From assembly GCA_002498985.1 (NCBI GenBank), contig DAJO01000008.1, positions 1 through 7,952 of the forward strand: DNA of 7,952 bases, in the 5' to 3' direction. Numbering within the stretch: the first letter of the stretch is position 1; each line of letters begins with the position of its first letter. Below the pieces are notes generated by a model that saw only the letters and a list, made by a program, of their open reading frames with translations, did not search any database and was not told where the DNA came from. A program made the position numbers and the translations under genes. The DNA is from Euryarchaeota archaeon UBA257. Lineage in GTDB: Archaea; Thermoplasmatota; Poseidoniia; Poseidoniales; Thalassarchaeaceae. Shown one piece after another: positions 5,796 through 7,952 of this stretch.

Positions 5796-7136
5796 ATGAG
5801 TCGATTGTGGGTCGTTGTAGTTCTGACCTCATTACTAGTCGCTTCAGCATCTCCAATTGTCACCGCACAGATTGGACAACCAGATATTGTACAGGAACAT
5901 TGGTATCACTCATACGCAACTCTCACTCTTGATTTAGATGAGTGGGCTGATGATTACCCTGAAATCGTGATTTTATTTTCTATAGGGCAAACAGAGCTTG
6001 GAAGAGAGATTTGGATGTTGCAAATTTCAGACTGGAGCCAAGAAAAAAAACCAGATGGCACTGATAAAGAAGTAGCTTATATTGACGGTGGTCACCATGG
6101 AAATGAACACCTAGGTACTGAATTAGCCTTTCTCACAGCTGAATATTATATTGAAGGATGGGGAGATGGAGATCAGGAAGTTATTGACATCTTGCAAACT
6201 ACTGAGTTGCATATTCTCATCATGTTAAATGCCGATGGAAATGATTTCGATACTAGATGGAACATAAATCAGGTTGATTTGAATAGAAATTATGATCATT
6301 ACTGGAATACCTGCGATTCTACACAACCCGGAAGCAGTGCCTTTAGTGAATCAGAGACTCTTGCAAATTCAATTTACATGAACGAAGTTGTTCCAGATGC
6401 AGACCTTTATGTTACAATGCACACCGGCGTTTGGATTATGCTTTATCCATGGGGTAAATGGCCAGAACAGCCATCGGACTGGGAGTTATTTCATCATATT
6501 CGTGATGATGTAAATGATAATATCTCAGAGATACCCATTCGAAATGCCAATCAAGGACTCTATCCAAATTGTGGTACTAGTCGCGATTATGGGTATGGCG
6601 TAATGGGATTCCCAACATTCACTTTTGAAACTGATGATGAACAATTTTTGTTGGGGACTGTAGAAGCACTTTCAGATAGATTGGGGGAGGAATTAGATGT
6701 AATGAAGTATTTAGTTCAGAATATTTGGTATTGGCGTGCCAGATTAGTGGTTGAAAATTTTGAAATTACAGATAATGGAATTGTTGCAGATGTTTCTAAT
6801 CTTGGCCATGCAAGTACTTCAAATGCAACTTTCCATTATTCCGATTCTAGCGGGAACTTATTATGGCATTCAGAAAATTTTGGAATTAATGCTACAAATC
6901 AATCTGAAATCACAGTTGGAATAAAGAATCTCAGTTTAGTAGGCGATGGAATATGGACTGTTCACTATCAAAAGAGAGTAATTGACTCTTCGACTTGGGT
7001 TGAAGAATTAATTGATGAATCTATAATTGCGATAAATTCAAGTGGTAAAGGACTTCTTCCCGCACCTTCATTATTCATTTATTTTCTATCAATAATTGCC
7101 GCTGCAATTTCTAGAAAGAATTTATCAATCGATTGA
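5796..7136 (+). CDS. Secreted M14-family zinc carboxypeptidase with C-terminal anchor
   Basis: A 446-residue exported metallopeptidase. Residues 1-24 form a Sec signal peptide (hydrophobic VVVVLTSLLV, cleavage probably after VTA). The catalytic domain (about 35-310) has the whole M14 set: zinc ligands His101 and Glu104 in HGNEH, His209 in VTMHTG; substrate-binding Asn163-Arg164 in VDLNRNYD; a probable transition-state arginine at Arg154; and the catalytic base Glu278 in FTFETDDE. NADGNDFDTRW matches the family's NPDG motif region. It should remove C-terminal amino acids from peptides outside the cell, using Zn2+. A beta-rich domain (about 315-412, LVVENFEITDNGIVADVSN onward) resembles CARDB/Ig-like modules. 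The end is PAPS, a hydrophobic helix (about 424-437) and SRKN, a tripartite sorting-like or anchoring tail. The gene has its own promoter and converges with the next gene, 7 bp apart. Confidence 0.92.
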   Translation: MSRLWVVVVLTSLLVASASPIVTAQIGQPDIVQEHWYHSYATLTLDLDEWADDYPEIVILFSIGQTELGREIWMLQISDWSQEKKPDGTDKEVAYIDGGHHGNEHLGTELAFLTAEYYIEGWGDGDQEVIDILQTTELHILIMLNADGNDFDTRWNINQVDLNRNYDHYWNTCDSTQPGSSAFSESETLANSIYMNEVVPDADLYVTMHTGVWIMLYPWGKWPEQPSDWELFHHIRDDVNDNISEIPIRNANQGLYPNCGTSRDYGYGVMGFPTFTFETDDEQFLLGTVEALSDRLGEELDVMKYLVQNIWYWRARLVVENFEITDNGIVADVSNLGHASTSNATFHYSDSSGNLLWHSENFGINATNQSEITVGIKNLSLVGDGIWTVHYQKRVIDSSTWVEELIDESIIAINSSGKGLLPAPSLFIYFLSIIAAAISRKNLSID

Positions 7137-7143
7137 GCAAAGA

Positions 7144-7932
7144 TTACTTCAATACTTCAGTAATCGTTTTCTGTTGACTAGCAACTATTCTTGAAATTAA
7201 TAATGCAATATCTATACTAATAATAGAAGAAGTGAAACTAGTTATTGATCCAGAATCTAGATTTACAATATTCATTATTAGTGCAGCGACAAGTCCCACG
7301 GAAATATATCCCATGAATGTAAGCAATTGATTATTAATTTGAGTTGATGTTAGTCTAATTTCTTCAATTTCGGCTCCCGTTAGTTTAGTTGGATTCTTTT
7401 TTGATGTAGATTTCACTCTATTCAGAAGTGAAACCTGATTAATTTTAATCTTACTCAATTTTATCCTGTGATATACTCCAAGAATAAAGAATGTTGTCTG
7501 TAATGTTACTGAGATAATAATCAAAAATGACCATTCGGAAAAATCGAAATAGCTCGTCCGATTCAATCCCCACAATATCCACATCCAAAAGAATATTATG
7601 ACTTGAAAATATTTTATTTGTGATCGGATACCCCTAACTAATTCCTTATTTTCTTTTAGTAAATATTCTATTATCAATCCAACCAGCATAGCCAAAGAAA
7701 TTGACAAAGTTATGAGTAATGGAAATTGTGATATAGTTTCATTTTTATCTAAATTTCCTAATACTAACGTACACAGGACTAGAGTTGCCGCAGTAATCAA
7801 ATTTGTCAAACTCATCAGAATATGAAGTGGGTCTGTACTGTCTGCTAAATGAGTAAATCCATTCAGTACAGGAGAGTCCTGATATTCATCAATGAGTTGC
7901 ATGATAATGTATGAGAGATAGGTTTCTTTCAT
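7144..7932 (-). CDS. Six-pass membrane protein, unknown
   Basis: A 262-residue protein if started at the ATG at 7932. An in-frame TTG at 7935 directly follows an in-frame TAG, so the frame cannot begin further upstream; an ATG at 7902 is the next internal option. Hydrophobic segments lie at about 40-59, 71-92, 107-124, 134-154, 206-223 and 231-249. Between segments 4 and 5 there is a basic loop of about 50 residues (KLSKIKINQVSLLNRVK, then STSKKNPTKLTGAEIEEIRL) that should be cytoplasmic. The segment before the first helix contains DEYQDSPVLNGFTHLADSTD. No catalytic motif or transporter signature is visible and I do not recognise the family. The bases upstream contain TGATG, which could be a stop-start overlap with a gene beyond the window. 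Confidence 0.75.
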   Translation of the reverse strand: MKETYLSYIIMQLIDEYQDSPVLNGFTHLADSTDPLHILMSLTNLITAATLVLCTLVLGNLDKNETISQFPLLITLSISLAMLVGLIIEYLLKENKELVRGIRSQIKYFQVIIFFWMWILWGLNRTSYFDFSEWSFLIIISVTLQTTFFILGVYHRIKLSKIKINQVSLLNRVKSTSKKNPTKLTGAEIEEIRLTSTQINNQLLTFMGYISVGLVAALIMNIVNLDSGSITSFTSSIISIDIALLISRIVASQQKTITEVLK

Positions 7933-7952
7933 CAACTAATCGGAGAACGAGG

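Noticed and set aside
7932..7952. Possible end of an upstream minus-strand gene with a TGATG overlap
   Set aside because: Only six codons are visible before the TGA; too little to support a gene, so it is only mentioned in the neighbouring entry.
1..7952. tRNA or rRNA genes, CRISPR arrays, insertion sequences, attachment sites
   Set aside because: No cloverleaf or conserved RNA segments, no regularly spaced repeats, no transposase or integrase and no terminal inverted repeats were seen on reading; small structured RNAs could not be excluded without a covariance search.

Overview
The window is AT-rich, densely coding DNA with no RNA genes, no mobile elements and no gene-free stretch over about 110 bases. 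The organism is most likely an archaeon, and a planktonic marine euryarchaeon (Marine Group II / Poseidoniales type) is my best guess. The hints are TATA-like boxes about 25 to 50 bases before several starts without paired bacterial -35 boxes, only occasional Shine-Dalgarno sites, a secreted M14 carboxypeptidase with a hydrophobic sorting-like tail, and small multi-pass membrane proteins between household enzymes. This taxonomic call is inference; no marker gene is present.

Layout from left to right. A minus-strand block (74-3570) holds three genes read leftwards: a Nudix plus LACTB2-like metallo-beta-lactamase fusion, a two-pass membrane protein with a DUF3592-like external domain and a strange His/Arg/Ser/Gly tail, and an alpha/beta hydrolase with a degenerate nucleophile elbow. 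The last two are 18 bp apart with a good ribosome binding site and probably share a transcript. Divergent from this block, at 3644-5298 on the plus strand, are an aldo/keto reductase, a 59-residue single-pass membrane protein 9 bp behind it, and, behind its own TATA box, a CPxC-type peroxiredoxin-like protein. The last gene converges with a minus-strand DoxX-like membrane protein (5306-5677). A 118-bp divergent promoter region with two back-to-back TATA boxes separates DoxX-like from a secreted M14 metallocarboxypeptidase (5796-7136). That gene converges, 7 bp apart, with a six-pass membrane protein of unknown function (7144-7932).

Taken together, several genes fit redox and metabolite housekeeping (aldo/keto reductase, peroxiredoxin-like, DoxX-like, Nudix/MBL), and one fits use of external peptides (M14). 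I see no evidence for a defence island, biosynthetic cluster or integrated element. The least explained items are the DUF3592-like protein with its low-complexity ends, the Nudix-MBL fusion, and the C-terminal sorting-like tail of the carboxypeptidase.
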